Below are positions 38,045 to 47,370 of a stretch of DNA of 64,000 nt, in pieces (position 1 is the first letter of the stretch; each line of letters starts with the position of its first letter). Origin of the DNA: Ewingella sp. CoE-038-23 (GTDB lineage Bacteria; Pseudomonadota; Gammaproteobacteria; Enterobacterales; Enterobacteriaceae). The stretch lies in the NCBI RefSeq assembly GCF_040419245.1, contig NZ_JAZHOH010000001.1:3968001-4032000 (forward strand). The letters are read 5' to 3'. The notes under the pieces were generated by a model, which was given only the letters and a program-made list of their open reading frames with translations, searched no databases and had not been told where the DNA came from. Position numbers and translations under genes: made by a program.

Positions 38045-38527
38045 TCACACCAATCCTAACGCCCGATCCATCGACCACTTCCCTGCTCCGCGCGAGACAA
38101 CCATCAGCAGCAATCCGCCCCAAATCAGGTGGGTTGGCCATGCGTCGGGATAGACAAAGATCTCAATAATCAGTGTCATAAACAGCAGGCCGCTGGCGGC
38201 GAAGCGGGAGAGTAGGCCAAGGACCAGCAGCACCGGGAAGGTGTGCTCGGCGAAGGTCGCCAGATGCGCGGCAATGTCATAGGGGATCAGCGGCAAGGCG
38301 TATTCGGTTTTAAACAGCTCATAGGTCGAAGGCTTAAGGGTCATAAAACCCGTCACTTTGGTGCGCCCAGAAAGGAAGAACACCGCTGCGATACCCACTC
38401 GGGCGACCAGCAGCAGCAGGTTGTCGCTAACCAGACGCTGCACGCCGCGCCACGTGGCATTCCACAATCCGCGCAAGCCCTGCTCAGCAGAAGCCTGAGT
38501 ATTCAAAAATATGTCTGTCGTTTTCAT
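38045..38527 (-). CDS. DoxX-family membrane protein of the bufferin operon
   Basis: 160 residues, about four transmembrane helices ([65 protein letters not shown]). DoxX proteins often accompany DUF692/DUF2063 pairs. It is the last gene of bufA-bufB-bufC-doxX, with 15 bases between it and bufC. The exact function is unknown; a redox or membrane-linked partner role is probable. Confidence 0.85.
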   Translation of the reverse strand: MKTTDIFLNTQASAEQGLRGLWNATWRGVQRLVSDNLLLLVARVGIAAVFFLSGRTKVTGFMTLKPSTYELFKTEYALPLIPYDIAAHLATFAEHTFPVLLVLGLLSRFAASGLLFMTLIIEIFVYPDAWPTHLIWGGLLLMVVSRGAGKWSMDRALGLV

Positions 38528-38542
38528 TATTACCTCTACGAA

Positions 38543-39295
38543 TTAATGCGCGATCGCGGCAAAAACGCCGAGATGCAGTAAGCGCGTGAAAAAAGGGCCA
38601 ATGTCTAATGCCGGCTCTGTAAGTAATGCCCGTTCGCTCGCCGCGTTCAGGCTCGCGCCATCGCGGCAGGCGGTGAGGAATGCCGCGCCGCCACGGCTTA
38701 TCGGTTCGGCCTCGATGCTCTGTTGGCGCATCACCAAGAGCGCGCCCTCGCCGCGCCACTGGATGTTCTCCGGCGGCGCAGTTTGGAAACGGTTGAAATG
38801 CCACAGGGTGAAGACCGGCAGGCTCGGGTGCCAATGCCAGCGCACCGCGCTGCGAAGAGTTAAAACCCTTTCGCCAACCCACTCTGGCGACAACCCGGCC
38901 AATGCCTGCACCTCCAAGGCCGCTGTCTTTTTGTCGCAAAACACCTCCAGCCACAGCCAGTCGAGCCGCGCCACGTCAGCCAGATAGCCCAGTTCGGCGG
39001 CGGGCCGGTAGGTGGCAATAAATGCCGGGAAAAACTCGCCGTAGCGAATCAGCATCCCTTCCCGTGGCGGCTCCACCAGCGCGTACTGCCGCGCCATCTC
39101 GCGGAAGAAATGCTCCCCGGTCAGGCTGGCGACGCTGGGAAAATTGGCCTGAAGCGCGTCGATGCAGCCTTTCAGCACGCTGTTGCGATAGACCGAGAAA
39201 CCCGGCTGCTGCTGTAAATGCGCCAGCTCGGCGCTGTTCTCGTCATACAGGGCGCGGATAAAAGCCTGATGGTATCGGGCCAGTTCGTCGTTCAT
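38543..39295 (-). CDS. bufC: BufC-type DUF2063 partner protein
   Basis: 250 residues. N-terminal DUF2063 (HvfC/BufC) helices: [61 protein letters not shown]. The C-terminal extension is related to winged-helix-like peptide-recognition parts. In known systems BufC delivers the precursor peptide to the DUF692 enzyme. The start overlaps the bufB stop (ATGA), so translation is coupled. Confidence 0.88.
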   Translation of the reverse strand: MNDELARYHQAFIRALYDENSAELAHLQQQPGFSVYRNSVLKGCIDALQANFPSVASLTGEHFFREMARQYALVEPPREGMLIRYGEFFPAFIATYRPAAELGYLADVARLDWLWLEVFCDKKTAALEVQALAGLSPEWVGERVLTLRSAVRWHWHPSLPVFTLWHFNRFQTAPPENIQWRGEGALLVMRQQSIEAEPISRGGAAFLTACRDGASLNAASERALLTEPALDIGPFFTRLLHLGVFAAIAH

Positions 39296-40128
39296 CGCCA
39301 GCCTCCGTAGGTGTGAAGAATGTCTCGTGCTCGCTGCTGCTCCTGCAATAACACGGCGAACTCGGGCAGTTTGTCGTCACGTTCAATCAGCGTGGGGCGC
39401 GCGCCGATGCGCTGAATAAGTCGTTGATAAAGCCCCCAAACGTCGTCGGACACCGGGCTGTCGTGGCTGTCGATCAGCAAGCTGCTGCCGCCTTCGTCGC
39501 TGCTGAATCCGGCCAGATGAATCTCGGTAACACTGTCTGCCGGAAAACCATCGAGCCACGCGCCGGCGTCAAACCCCAGGTTGTGGGCGCTGAGCCACAC
39601 ATTGTTGATGTCCAGCAGCAGCCCGCACCCCGTGGTACAGCTCACTTCATGCAGAAACGCGATGTCATCCCACTCGTGCTCCGGCATATGCAGGTAGTGC
39701 GTTGGGTTCTCTAGCGAAATCTGCCTGCCCAGCGCGTCCTGCACCCGGTCGATATTGTCGATTAACCGGCGCATCACCTGCGTGGTGCGCGGCACCGGCA
39801 GCAGGTCCGGGTAGTAAGCGCCGTCCCACTGTGACCAGGCCAAATGCTCGGAAACCAAGGCCGGTTTAACCTCGTCCACCAGCACTTTTAGGCGAGAGAG
39901 CAGCGCGGCGTCCGGCGGGGCGTCGGCGGCCAGAGAGAGCGAAACGCCATGCAGGGAAATCGCGTGCTGCTGGCGAATCGCCTCCAGCCACTCCCTGCGC
40001 GGGCCACCGGCCATGAGATAATTTTCACTGTGGACTTCAAACCAAACGTCCGCCGGACTGTTAAGCGCCTGCTGGTAATGCTCCGGCTTCAGCCCAAGCC
40101 CGGCACCCAGTTGAGTTATTGTCGTCAT
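39292..40128 (-). CDS. bufB: BufB-type multinuclear iron oxidase (DUF692, MNIO)
   Basis: 278 residues, TIM-barrel MNIO fold. Metal-ligand segments: [55 protein letters not shown] and LIDSHDSPV. These enzymes rebuild Cys residues of a partner peptide with iron and oxygen; in bufferins they make copper-binding thiooxazoles. It lies 18 bases after bufA, whose product is the likely substrate. Confidence 0.93.
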   Translation of the reverse strand: MTTITQLGAGLGLKPEHYQQALNSPADVWFEVHSENYLMAGGPRREWLEAIRQQHAISLHGVSLSLAADAPPDAALLSRLKVLVDEVKPALVSEHLAWSQWDGAYYPDLLPVPRTTQVMRRLIDNIDRVQDALGRQISLENPTHYLHMPEHEWDDIAFLHEVSCTTGCGLLLDINNVWLSAHNLGFDAGAWLDGFPADSVTEIHLAGFSSDEGGSSLLIDSHDSPVSDDVWGLYQRLIQRIGARPTLIERDDKLPEFAVLLQEQQRARDILHTYGGWR

Positions 40129-40146
40129 GGTGGTGGCCCTCTTGGC

Positions 40147-40413
40147 TTAGCCTTCGGTCAGTGAACCGTGGCCTTTTGGCGTCTGGATGGAGGTGCAGGT
40201 GCCTTGCGGAACCATCTTGTAGGCGTCTTTCTGGTAATCGATTTTGGAAGTCCCGGCGCAGGTGGTGCCCGCCCCGGCCTTGCAGTCGTTATCTGCCGCT
40301 TTTGCGACACCAAAACAGCGCTCTAAATTAGGGCCCGTGGCTTCAGCAGCTAAAGAGGCAGCGCTAAAAGAGATCAGAGATAAGGCAATAGCGGACATAG
40401 CAATACGTTTCAT
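40147..40413 (-). CDS. bufA: Bufferin precursor BufA (DUF2282), metal-binding RiPP
   Basis: 88 residues with a Sec signal peptide ([23 protein letters not shown]). The mature part holds four Cys (33, 44, 52, 73) in the family pattern [17 protein letters not shown]...TCAGTSK...GTCTSIQ. Known bufferins are exported peptides, modified on Cys by BufB, that bind copper in the periplasm. First gene of the operon. About 100 bases upstream separate it from the CcdA-thioredoxin gene, leaving room for its own promoter. Confidence 0.92.
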   Translation of the reverse strand: MKRIAMSAIALSLISFSAASLAAEATGPNLERCFGVAKAADNDCKAGAGTTCAGTSKIDYQKDAYKMVPQGTCTSIQTPKGHGSLTEG

Positions 40414-40512
40414 ATAAAGCTCCAGAAAGTTGAGAGTTAAATTAAATAAATGATTACAGACACAGCATTAACACAGTGAGAATATTTAATGTGGCATTAC
40501 CTCCTTATTAAA

Positions 40513-41703
40513 TTAAGCCTTAGCTTCGGCCAATAACGCATTAATGACTTTTTCTTGCTGTTGATAATTACCCTCCCCGAAGTTCTCGTAACGTAATTGC
40601 CCTTTGGCATCGAAATAATAATGCGCAGGCCAATATTGATTACCGAAGGCATTCCAGATGGCGTAATTATTATCAACGGCGACCGGGTACTTAATATTCC
40701 ATTTATTCAGCGCTTGTTTTACGGCATCGATATTCTTTTCCCACGGATATTCCGGGGTGTGAATGCCAATCACCACCAGCCCCTGCGATTGATATTTCTC
40801 CGCCCATTCGCGGACGTGAGGAATACTGTGCTGGCAGTTAATGCAGTCGAAGGTCCAGAAGTCGATCAGCACCACTTTGCCTTTTAACTGCTCTGGCGTC
40901 AGTGCCGGGGAGTTCAGCCAGGTTATAGCGCCATTGAGAGACGGCATCTGGCTGGACGGCGCCTGAATATCAACGGGTTGCAGAACGACTCTCTTGGCCG
41001 GCGAAGGCTTAAGTGTCAGCAGATGCTGCTCTAACTGCTGGCCGACGGCGCTATTGGTATCCAGCAAGCTGGTAGCCCCCGAGGCGATAAACACTACCGA
41101 CGCCAACATCATCACCCCGGCCATCTGGCGAAAACGTACGGTGATCGCCATTTTAGCTCGCAGCTTGGCTAAGAGTTTGTCGCCGCAAAACCACAGCACG
41201 GCCAGCATCGTCGCGCAGCCGCTGCCGTAGGCCAGCAGCAGTAATCCACTCTGCCCGGAGGCTCCGTTGAGCATGGTGGTACTGAGAATGGCCCCCAGAA
41301 TCGGCCCCGCGCAGGGTGCCCACAACAACCCGACTGCCCCACCGGCTAGCAGAGCGCTGGTCACCCCCCGCTGCTGGCGGCTGCGGCTATCAAGCAGGGA
41401 GCCAAGGCGCACCGCGGGCTGCGCAATCTTCTGGGCAAAACGCTCAGAGATAAGCGAAAGTGCCGTGATAGCCAATAACCCCAGCGCCAGCCAGCGGCCA
41501 TATTTGCTGGCATGCACTACCCACTCGCTGCTTGCCGTTGCCAGCAAAGCCACCAGCGTGAAGGTCAGCACCATGCCGATTAGCAGGGCGGCGAAATGGC
41601 GTTTATTGCTGCCCGCTCCGGCAAATAACAGCGGGATCACCGGCAGCGTGCACGGGCTTAATAAAGTGAGCATTCCGCCCAGATAAGCAATCAGAATTGA
41701 CAT
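40513..41703 (-). CDS. CcdA-thioredoxin fusion (DipZ-like thiol reductant relay)
   Basis: 396 residues. N-terminal CcdA/DsbD-like part with about six membrane helices and the paired Cys in LSPCTLPV (~17) and WAPCAGPI (~133). The C-terminal ~150 residues are a periplasmic thioredoxin-like domain with WTFDCINCQHSIPHV (CxxC) and GIHTPEYPWE. It should move electrons across the membrane to periplasmic thiols or peroxides. It is next to the bufferin operon, where control of Cys oxidation matters; the link is by position. Confidence 0.9.
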   Translation of the reverse strand: MSILIAYLGGMLTLLSPCTLPVIPLLFAGAGSNKRHFAALLIGMVLTFTLVALLATASSEWVVHASKYGRWLALGLLAITALSLISERFAQKIAQPAVRLGSLLDSRSRQQRGVTSALLAGGAVGLLWAPCAGPILGAILSTTMLNGASGQSGLLLLAYGSGCATMLAVLWFCGDKLLAKLRAKMAITVRFRQMAGVMMLASVVFIASGATSLLDTNSAVGQQLEQHLLTLKPSPAKRVVLQPVDIQAPSSQMPSLNGAITWLNSPALTPEQLKGKVVLIDFWTFDCINCQHSIPHVREWAEKYQSQGLVVIGIHTPEYPWEKNIDAVKQALNKWNIKYPVAVDNNYAIWNAFGNQYWPAHYYFDAKGQLRYENFGEGNYQQQEKVINALLAEAKA

Positions 41704-41723
41704 GAGAACTCCCTGACGACGGG

Positions 41724-42494
41724 CTAGTTACCCGAAGTGATATTCACCGCTTTGAAAATGGTGCGGGCGACGTTTTTTGGGTCATACAGCATCGGGACGT
41801 GGCTTACCGGCAGCTCGGTCACGCGGGCGTGGATTTTCTTCGCCATCGCGCGCTCCAAGTCGGGGTTGATCATCCGATCTTTGCTGCCGACCAAGAACCA
41901 GCTGGGCTTGGTTTCCCACGCGGCTTTAGTGACTTTTTCATCAAAGCTTGAGGCGCGGATTGGCACCTGAGTTATGCCCACGATGTTCTGCGCCTCGGGC
42001 GTGGCGTCCTGTGCAAAGTCACTGGCGATGGCGCTGGCTGGCAGGCTGAGGAAGCCGTCAGCCCCTTTCACTATTTTTGCGCTGCCCGGAGGTGCCGGGA
42101 AGCTTTTCACCAGATCGGCGGTGGACTGCCCGGCGGACGGCGCGAAGGCATTGATGTACACTAAGGCTTTGACGCGTGGGTTATTACCGGCCTGGGTGAT
42201 GACCGTGCCGCCCCACGAGTGGCCGACCAGAATCACGTCGCCCTTGGCGCGGGCAATAGCGCGTTCGGTCACTTCGACATCCTCTTTCAGCGAGGTCAGC
42301 GGGATTTGCGCGGTGATAATTTCGTAATGGCGCGACTGTAGAACAGGGATCACCTGCTCCCAGCTGGCGGTGCCGTCGGCGAAAGCGCCGTGGACCAGAA
42401 CAATGGTGTGAACCTGCTCCGCGTGGGCGGAAAAGCCGGTCATCAGACCGGCGACGGTCATGGCCAAAAACGTTTTGTGTAGCGGCTTCATCAT
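41724..42494 (-). CDS. Exported alpha/beta hydrolase
   Basis: Start set at MMKPLHKTF (AGGAG upstream), 256 residues. Signal peptide ends near FSAHA-EQV. Catalytic triad: Ser in GHSWGG, Asp in GSKDRMI and His in SHVPML; oxyanion motif VHGAFADG. An esterase- or lactonase-like enzyme of the periplasm; substrate unknown. It lies 20 bases upstream of the CcdA-thioredoxin gene on the same strand and is probably co-transcribed. Confidence 0.86.
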   Translation of the reverse strand: MMKPLHKTFLAMTVAGLMTGFSAHAEQVHTIVLVHGAFADGTASWEQVIPVLQSRHYEIITAQIPLTSLKEDVEVTERAIARAKGDVILVGHSWGGTVITQAGNNPRVKALVYINAFAPSAGQSTADLVKSFPAPPGSAKIVKGADGFLSLPASAIASDFAQDATPEAQNIVGITQVPIRASSFDEKVTKAAWETKPSWFLVGSKDRMINPDLERAMAKKIHARVTELPVSHVPMLYDPKNVARTIFKAVNITSGN

Positions 42495-42646
42495 TTTCTC
42501 CTGAAATATCAGACCAAGGGACATAGGCGGGATGATTTTCCCGACGTAACAAGAGTAAAGTTGTTATGTATCTGGCATGTTTCGGTCTGGTAGCGGATTC
42601 TTATGTCTATGTATCTGGATGACGTAATAAATAATGAGATACACAA

Positions 42647-42916
42647 TTAACGGTATATTTCGGCCACGCCGTAATAACTGTTATTCCCCCCGGCGGCGAT
42701 AATGCGATACGCGCTGGCTCCGGCTTTATCGGCTTTCATGGAGAGGTTTTCATTTAATTCAGATAATGAAAGCGCATTACTGCTGCTGTCAGAAACGGTG
42801 CCAATTTTCACCAAGCCCTGTGTATTATTGACTTCTTTTGCGGCATAGGCAGGCGTGGCGGCAGCGGCGGTAATAAGCAAAGAGAGTGGCAGAATAACGG
42901 TGCGGAAGAGTTTCAT
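42647..42916 (-). CDS. YhcN/BhsA/McbA-family (DUF1471) periplasmic stress protein
   Basis: Start at MKLFRTVIL with GAGG upstream; 89 residues. Signal peptide ends near PAYA-AKEV. The mature ~68 residues are the DUF1471 fold (AKEVNNTQGLVKIGTVSDSSSNALSLSELNENLSMKADKAGASAYRIIAAGG...YGVAEIYR). Relatives (BhsA, McbA) respond to stress, copper or biofilm cues. About 150 bases separate it from both the hydrolase gene and the sensor-kinase operon. Confidence 0.87.
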   Translation of the reverse strand: MKLFRTVILPLSLLITAAAATPAYAAKEVNNTQGLVKIGTVSDSSSNALSLSELNENLSMKADKAGASAYRIIAAGGNNSYYGVAEIYR

Positions 42917-43077
42917 AATAAGCCTCATAATATATCGATTAAGTTAAGTTTATTTCCGCCGGACCTTGTCTCGGCGGATGACTTATTTAAACGGATAAAT
43001 GTATGTGGGCTGTTTCAATTAACGCGAGATTTGTTTTTCTGTATAGCGCCGGGCGGCGCTGATACATAAGAAAACAA

Positions 43078-44385
43078 TTATTCAGTTAGGGAGAGATGAA
43101 TTATGACCTGCAAACCCTGTGGCTGGCGATTGGCCAATTGTAGCTTGCCCTTCAACTGATTGACCAACTGCTGGGCGATAGCCAAACCCAACCCGGTGCC
43201 GCCGGTATCGCGATTGCGCGAGCTTTCGACCCGATAGAAAGGTTGCAACACGGACTCCAGCTCCTCCGGCGGGATCCCCGGCCCATTGTCGGCAATGACG
43301 ATCTCCGCCGTCCCACTCTCACTCAGACTGAGCCGCAGCTCGGCGCTGCCGGCAAACTTCAGCGCGTTATCAATTAGGTTGGTCAGAATACGCCGCAGCG
43401 CCTGCGGGTGAGTCACCAGCGCCACGGGCTGCCAGGCGGGGATGAAAGCGACGTTTTTCCCCACGTCGAGATAGTCGCACACCAGACTATCGATAAAGGC
43501 ATTGAGGTCGATTCGGCTGAACTTCTCTTCAAGATTTTCTGACGCGCGGGCATAGGCAATCCCTTCGCGCACCAGATGGGTCATCTCCTCGAGATCTAAC
43601 AGCAGCTTGTCGCGCAGCTCGGGCTGGTCGGCCATTTCGGCACGCAATTTCATGCGGGTTATCGGCGTCTGCAAATCGTGAGAAATGGCCGCCAGAATTT
43701 GCGCCCGCTCCTTCAGATAGCCTTTGATTCTGGCCTGCATGGCGTTAAAAGCCCGCGCGGCGTAGCGCACTTCGGCAGGCCCGCTCTCCGCCATGGTGCT
43801 GGCTGACAGCGAAGTTGGGTCGAGGGACTCTATCGCCTTGGTGAACACGGTCAGTGGCCGCACCGCCTGACGCACGGCGAACCACGAACAAATCAGCAAC
43901 AAGGCCAGCTGCACGCAGAGTACAAAGGGCAGCCAGTTGGCGATGGGCGTCGGGCGCGGCGTGATGTCGATGGTCAGCGGCTGGCCGTCTTTCAGGGTGA
44001 GGTGCGCCTGTAGCTGCTCATGCTTGCCCGGAATAGCATTGATCGACAGGTGATAATTGGCTCCCAGCGCCTGCTCCAGCGACTCGGCGGTATCCTGCGA
44101 ACGCCACGTCGTCGGGTATTCGCCGGGCTGACCGGCGCTGAGCAAATAGTGGTAGTTTCCGCGCCCGAGCATGCTCAGCCAGGCCGGGCGCTCGGCGGCG
44201 GGCAGCCGGTCGAGAATAGCGACGCTGGTCGCCACGTCATATTCGAGATTACCCAGCATCACCGAGCGGGCGCTGCTAATGCGCTCATACATCAATAAGC
44301 TCAGCGTCAGGGCGTTCGCCAGCAGCAGGCCGAGCAGCACGATAATCAGCAGACGGGAAAGCAGAGAACGCGGCCACCAGGTCAT
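43078..44385 (-). CDS. Sensor histidine kinase (OmpR/EnvZ class)
   Basis: 435 residues. Two membrane helices (LLIIVLLGLLLANALTLSLLMY and WLPFVLCVQLALLLICSWFAV) frame a ~115-residue periplasmic domain. HAMP follows, then the H box ISHDLQTPITRMKLRAE, N box NLIDNALKF, DNGPGIPP and GGTGLGLAIAQ. It autophosphorylates on His and passes phosphate to the response regulator, whose stop it overlaps by 4 bases. The signal is unknown. Confidence 0.93.
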   Translation of the reverse strand: MTWWPRSLLSRLLIIVLLGLLLANALTLSLLMYERISSARSVMLGNLEYDVATSVAILDRLPAAERPAWLSMLGRGNYHYLLSAGQPGEYPTTWRSQDTAESLEQALGANYHLSINAIPGKHEQLQAHLTLKDGQPLTIDITPRPTPIANWLPFVLCVQLALLLICSWFAVRQAVRPLTVFTKAIESLDPTSLSASTMAESGPAEVRYAARAFNAMQARIKGYLKERAQILAAISHDLQTPITRMKLRAEMADQPELRDKLLLDLEEMTHLVREGIAYARASENLEEKFSRIDLNAFIDSLVCDYLDVGKNVAFIPAWQPVALVTHPQALRRILTNLIDNALKFAGSAELRLSLSESGTAEIVIADNGPGIPPEELESVLQPFYRVESSRNRDTGGTGLGLAIAQQLVNQLKGKLQLANRQPQGLQVIIHLSLTE

Positions 44386-45140
44386 TCGCGGGCCTCTTTG
44401 ATCACCACTGGCATGGAGAAAACGTAGCCTTCGCTGCGCATGGTTTTGATGTAGGCCGGCTCGCGGGCGTCATCGTTGAGCCGCAGACGCAGGCGGCTGA
44501 CCAGCAAATCGATTGAGCGCTCGAACAACTCGGCGTCGCGGCCTTGAGTCAGATTCAACAGTTGGTCGCGGTTTAGCACCCGCTGGGGATGGTCGAGAAA
44601 GACCCGCAGCAGCCGATATTCCGCGCCGCTGAGCGCCACAATAGTGCCGTCGGCATCCACCAAATGGCGCGCCGACGTGTCTAAATCCCACACGCCAAAG
44701 GAGAGCAACCGCCCTGCTTCGGTCACTTGCAGATTCGGCGGCAACATGCGCGCCCGGCGCAAAATCGCCTTGATGCGCGCCAGCAGCTCGCGGGCGACAA
44801 AAGGCTTCACCAAATAGTCGTCCGCGCCCATCTCCAACCCCAAAATCCGATCAGTTTCTTCATGGCGGGCCGTCAGCATCAGGACCGGAATGGTGCGATG
44901 CTTGCCGCTGCTCAGCTCGCGGCACAGCACCAAACCGTCGTCACCGGGCATCATGATATCCAGCACAATCAGGTCCACCGGCTGGGTTTCCAGCAAGGCG
45001 CGCATCTGCTTGCCGTTGGCCGCCACGCTGGTGCGCAACCCGGCTTTTTGCAGGTAATCGGCGATAAGGTCACGAATATCGCGGTCATCATCCACGATCA
45101 GAATATGGTCAATATGATCCACGGAAAGGTCCATTAGCAT
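44382..45140 (-). CDS. OmpR-family response regulator
   Basis: 252 residues. The receiver domain has the acidic pair VDDDRD, the phospho-acceptor Asp in VLDIMMPGDDG and Lys in VKPF. The C-terminal winged helix reads LSGAEYRLLRVFLDHPQRVLNRDQLLN...RSIDLLVSRLRLRLNDD...IKTMRSEGYVF. First gene of the two-component operon. It may govern the neighbouring stress gene or hydrolase; no evidence beyond position. Confidence 0.94.
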   Translation of the reverse strand: MLMDLSVDHIDHILIVDDDRDIRDLIADYLQKAGLRTSVAANGKQMRALLETQPVDLIVLDIMMPGDDGLVLCRELSSGKHRTIPVLMLTARHEETDRILGLEMGADDYLVKPFVARELLARIKAILRRARMLPPNLQVTEAGRLLSFGVWDLDTSARHLVDADGTIVALSGAEYRLLRVFLDHPQRVLNRDQLLNLTQGRDAELFERSIDLLVSRLRLRLNDDAREPAYIKTMRSEGYVFSMPVVIKEARE

Positions 45141-45262
45141 CAGGAGGGGATGAACAGATTGTATCCTATTATTTCGGTCTAAAAAGTCGGCTTTGTACCA
45201 CAGTGTATCTGTATGGCCGGGGGATACATGGCGAGAGGTGAAAGAGGGAAAGTGAAATAATA

Positions 45263-45305
45263 AAAAAGCCGCTCGGACGTTTTCGAGGCGGCGGAGCGGC
45301 TTTTT
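45263..45305. terminator. Strong terminator between response regulator and phosphatase genes
   Basis: AAAAAGCCGCTC and GAGCGGCTTTTT around a GC-rich loop. It terminates the phosphatase transcript (minus strand), 19 bases past its stop, and could work on both strands. Confidence 0.88.
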
Positions 45306-45323
45306 ATGGACGAATCGGGGAAG

Positions 45324-46025
45324 TTACTTCAGCCCCATGCTCGCGCGAAGTTCGGTTTTGGCGGCGTCGAATTCAGTCTGGAACTCTGGCTGCTCGGCCA
45401 TTTTCTGGGCGATCAGCGCAGCACCGGTGCGGCTCATGACGGTATCAGAACGGTAATGGAAACCTGCAACCAGGCGGTTCTCGGCATAGCCTGCAGCGCG
45501 GGTGAACAGCTCGTTGCGCTTTTCCGGCACCATATCGGCCAGCACGGTCGCCATCAGATAGCCGACGGTGGAGTGGCCGGACGGCCATGATCCAGACTTA
45601 GATTTTTTCAGCAGCGGGTGGATCTGCTCATCCACCATGTACGGGCGCGAACGGTTGAAGAACTTCTTGGCGGAGTCATCCACCACGTCTTCCGTCGCGA
45701 CGACACGGTCAAACAGCGCGGCCACTTTTGGCAATTTTTCAGCGGTGAATTCAGGGCCCATCACATCGGCGAAGCGCCAGACGTTTTCCTGCGCGTCGGC
45801 AATCGCCGCCTTCTCCTGCTCCGGCGTACGGCTGGCCTGAATCGCCAACAGCTCTTTGATTTCAGCCTTGGTTTGCGCCGAGTCATCCGCCGGAGGAGCT
45901 GGCAGATATTTACTCAGATCAACCTCTTTGCTGGTGACAAACGGCTTAGCTTCTTCAGCGGCCTGAGAAGTAAATGCAGCGCCGGAAAGGGTTAAAAACA
46001 GTAATGCGACGAGGGACTTACGCAA
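45324..46025 (-). CDS. Exported class A acid phosphatase (PAP2 superfamily), TTG start
   Basis: The TTG start LRKSLVALLF is preferred: AGGAG is 7 bases upstream, and the upstream ATG would put a poorly shaped extension before the signal peptide. 233 residues. Signal peptide ends near TSQA-AEE. Phosphatase signature in order: KFFNRSRP, GSWPSGHST and AENRLVAGFHYRSD, as in PhoC/PhoN. Hydrolyses phosphomonoesters in the periplasm. Monocistronic. Confidence 0.88.
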   Translation of the reverse strand: MRKSLVALLFLTLSGAAFTSQAAEEAKPFVTSKEVDLSKYLPAPPADDSAQTKAEIKELLAIQASRTPEQEKAAIADAQENVWRFADVMGPEFTAEKLPKVAALFDRVVATEDVVDDSAKKFFNRSRPYMVDEQIHPLLKKSKSGSWPSGHSTVGYLMATVLADMVPEKRNELFTRAAGYAENRLVAGFHYRSDTVMSRTGAALIAQKMAEQPEFQTEFDAAKTELRASMGLK

Positions 46026-46129
46026 GGGAGAGCTCCTGAGTTTTTTTTCGAATAGCAGGAGAGTAAAGAGCGGATATGACAGCAATATGACAGCCATGCC
46101 CGCGCGCGTTGCGAGGCATGGCTGGGGAA

Positions 46130-46768
46130 TTACGCCAGCAGGGTTCTGACGAAATCTTCGATCTCTTTGTTCTGGCCGTTTTCAAACAGGCATTTCTGGA
46201 AGCGCGGGCCGCTTACCGCCGTTTTCACCAGATCTTTATCAATGGCGCGCAGGGTGTCGAGATAGTTCTCTTTCACCACGGCAGCTTTGACCTGATTGAG
46301 AATCCCGGCGTTACGCACCTGAGGCTCTTTGCGATCAGCCGGGTAGCCCTGACCTCTTTCACCCGAGAAGGCTTTCTCGAAAATAAAGCGCACGTTCAGC
46401 TCGGCGCCCCAGCCATAGCCTTTGGCGAAAGGCAGAGACAGCGCGTTACCGTTATTGATTTGGGCAAACAGGTAGGCATCCGCTGGGTCGATACAGTAAC
46501 CGCAGGCCACGCCAGGGTGGATATTCAGCGACATCAGCGCGCCCTGCCCGGTGCCGCAGCCGGTGACCACAAAGTCCACCGCCTTGGCATTCAGCAAGAT
46601 GCTGGCCATGATACCGAGATGAATATAGGTCAGGTGATGATCCTGCTCGTCGCTCATGCCGACGTTGTAAACCGAGTAAGACTTCTCGTCCGCCACGGTT
46701 TTCAGCTCTTTCAGGACCGACGCATTTTTCGCGGCCTGACTGTTTTCCATCATCAGTGCAATTTTCAT
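46130..46768 (-). CDS. RpiB/LacAB-family sugar-phosphate isomerase
   Basis: 212 residues, longer than classic RpiB (~150). The active-site segment VVTGCGTGQGALMSLN, then VACGYCIDPADAYLFAQINNGNALSLPFAKGYGWGAELN, is the RpiB/LacA core; a C-terminal helical tail of ~60 residues follows. Likely aldose-ketose isomerase on a phosphosugar. It stands alone, so the pathway is not given by its context. Confidence 0.85.
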   Translation of the reverse strand: MKIALMMENSQAAKNASVLKELKTVADEKSYSVYNVGMSDEQDHHLTYIHLGIMASILLNAKAVDFVVTGCGTGQGALMSLNIHPGVACGYCIDPADAYLFAQINNGNALSLPFAKGYGWGAELNVRFIFEKAFSGERGQGYPADRKEPQVRNAGILNQVKAAVVKENYLDTLRAIDKDLVKTAVSGPRFQKCLFENGQNKEIEDFVRTLLA

Positions 46769-46867
46769 TTCTTCATCCCTTTCAATTATTGAACCGTCAT
46801 TTCATTTTAATGAAAAAATAGTTTTATGCTTGAAAGAATGACCACTGGCGTGACTGAATTCACAGAA

Positions 46868-47314
46868 TCAGCCCAATAAGCCGAGCTTGCCGGTGAGTTT
46901 TCTTACCACTTTCTTGTTACCTGCCAGCGCGATGCCCAGCAGTTGCAGCGAATCCGTCGGCACCTGAGTGACCGCCTGACGAAATGCCGCGTAGTCGGTG
47001 GTTTGCTGGCCTTCGACCGGGAAAATCACTCCGTCCATCTCATCATCGTTGAGCAGCGTTTGGTGCAGCTGCGACAGGGTTTGGCTATCCGCCACCAGCA
47101 CGCTAATCCCAATCGGAATGAGCCCCGGATGCACTCGCGCATCGGCATCAATCAGCGGCTCCCCCACCAGCCCCGGATGGCGCTGGCCGAGAGTCAACGC
47201 CAGCACCGCCGCGGCATTGGCGGCATGTCCGGCACTCAGTTCACTATTGATTACCACCACGCAGCGTTCCGGTAGTGAAGAAGATGGGGATAAAGGAGAT
47301 ACAGGGGCATTCAT
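46868..47314 (-). CDS. DUF2000-family protein
   Basis: Start at MNAPVSPLSP (the longer frame overlaps the AraC gene). 148 residues: CVVVINSELSAGHAANAAAVLALTLG, then GLVGEPLIDADARVHPGLIPIGISVLVA and a C-terminal DFAAFRQAV-type helix. DUF2000 proteins resemble the peptidyl-tRNA hydrolase II fold; function not established. It lies 56 bases after the AraC-type gene and may be its target. Confidence 0.8.
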   Translation of the reverse strand: MNAPVSPLSPSSSLPERCVVVINSELSAGHAANAAAVLALTLGQRHPGLVGEPLIDADARVHPGLIPIGISVLVADSQTLSQLHQTLLNDDEMDGVIFPVEGQQTTDYAAFRQAVTQVPTDSLQLLGIALAGNKKVVRKLTGKLGLLG

Positions 47315-47370
47315 AGAAACAAACTCCGATTTTGCACAGTGAAAACCGGAGCATAGCCCGCCAGAAAAAC

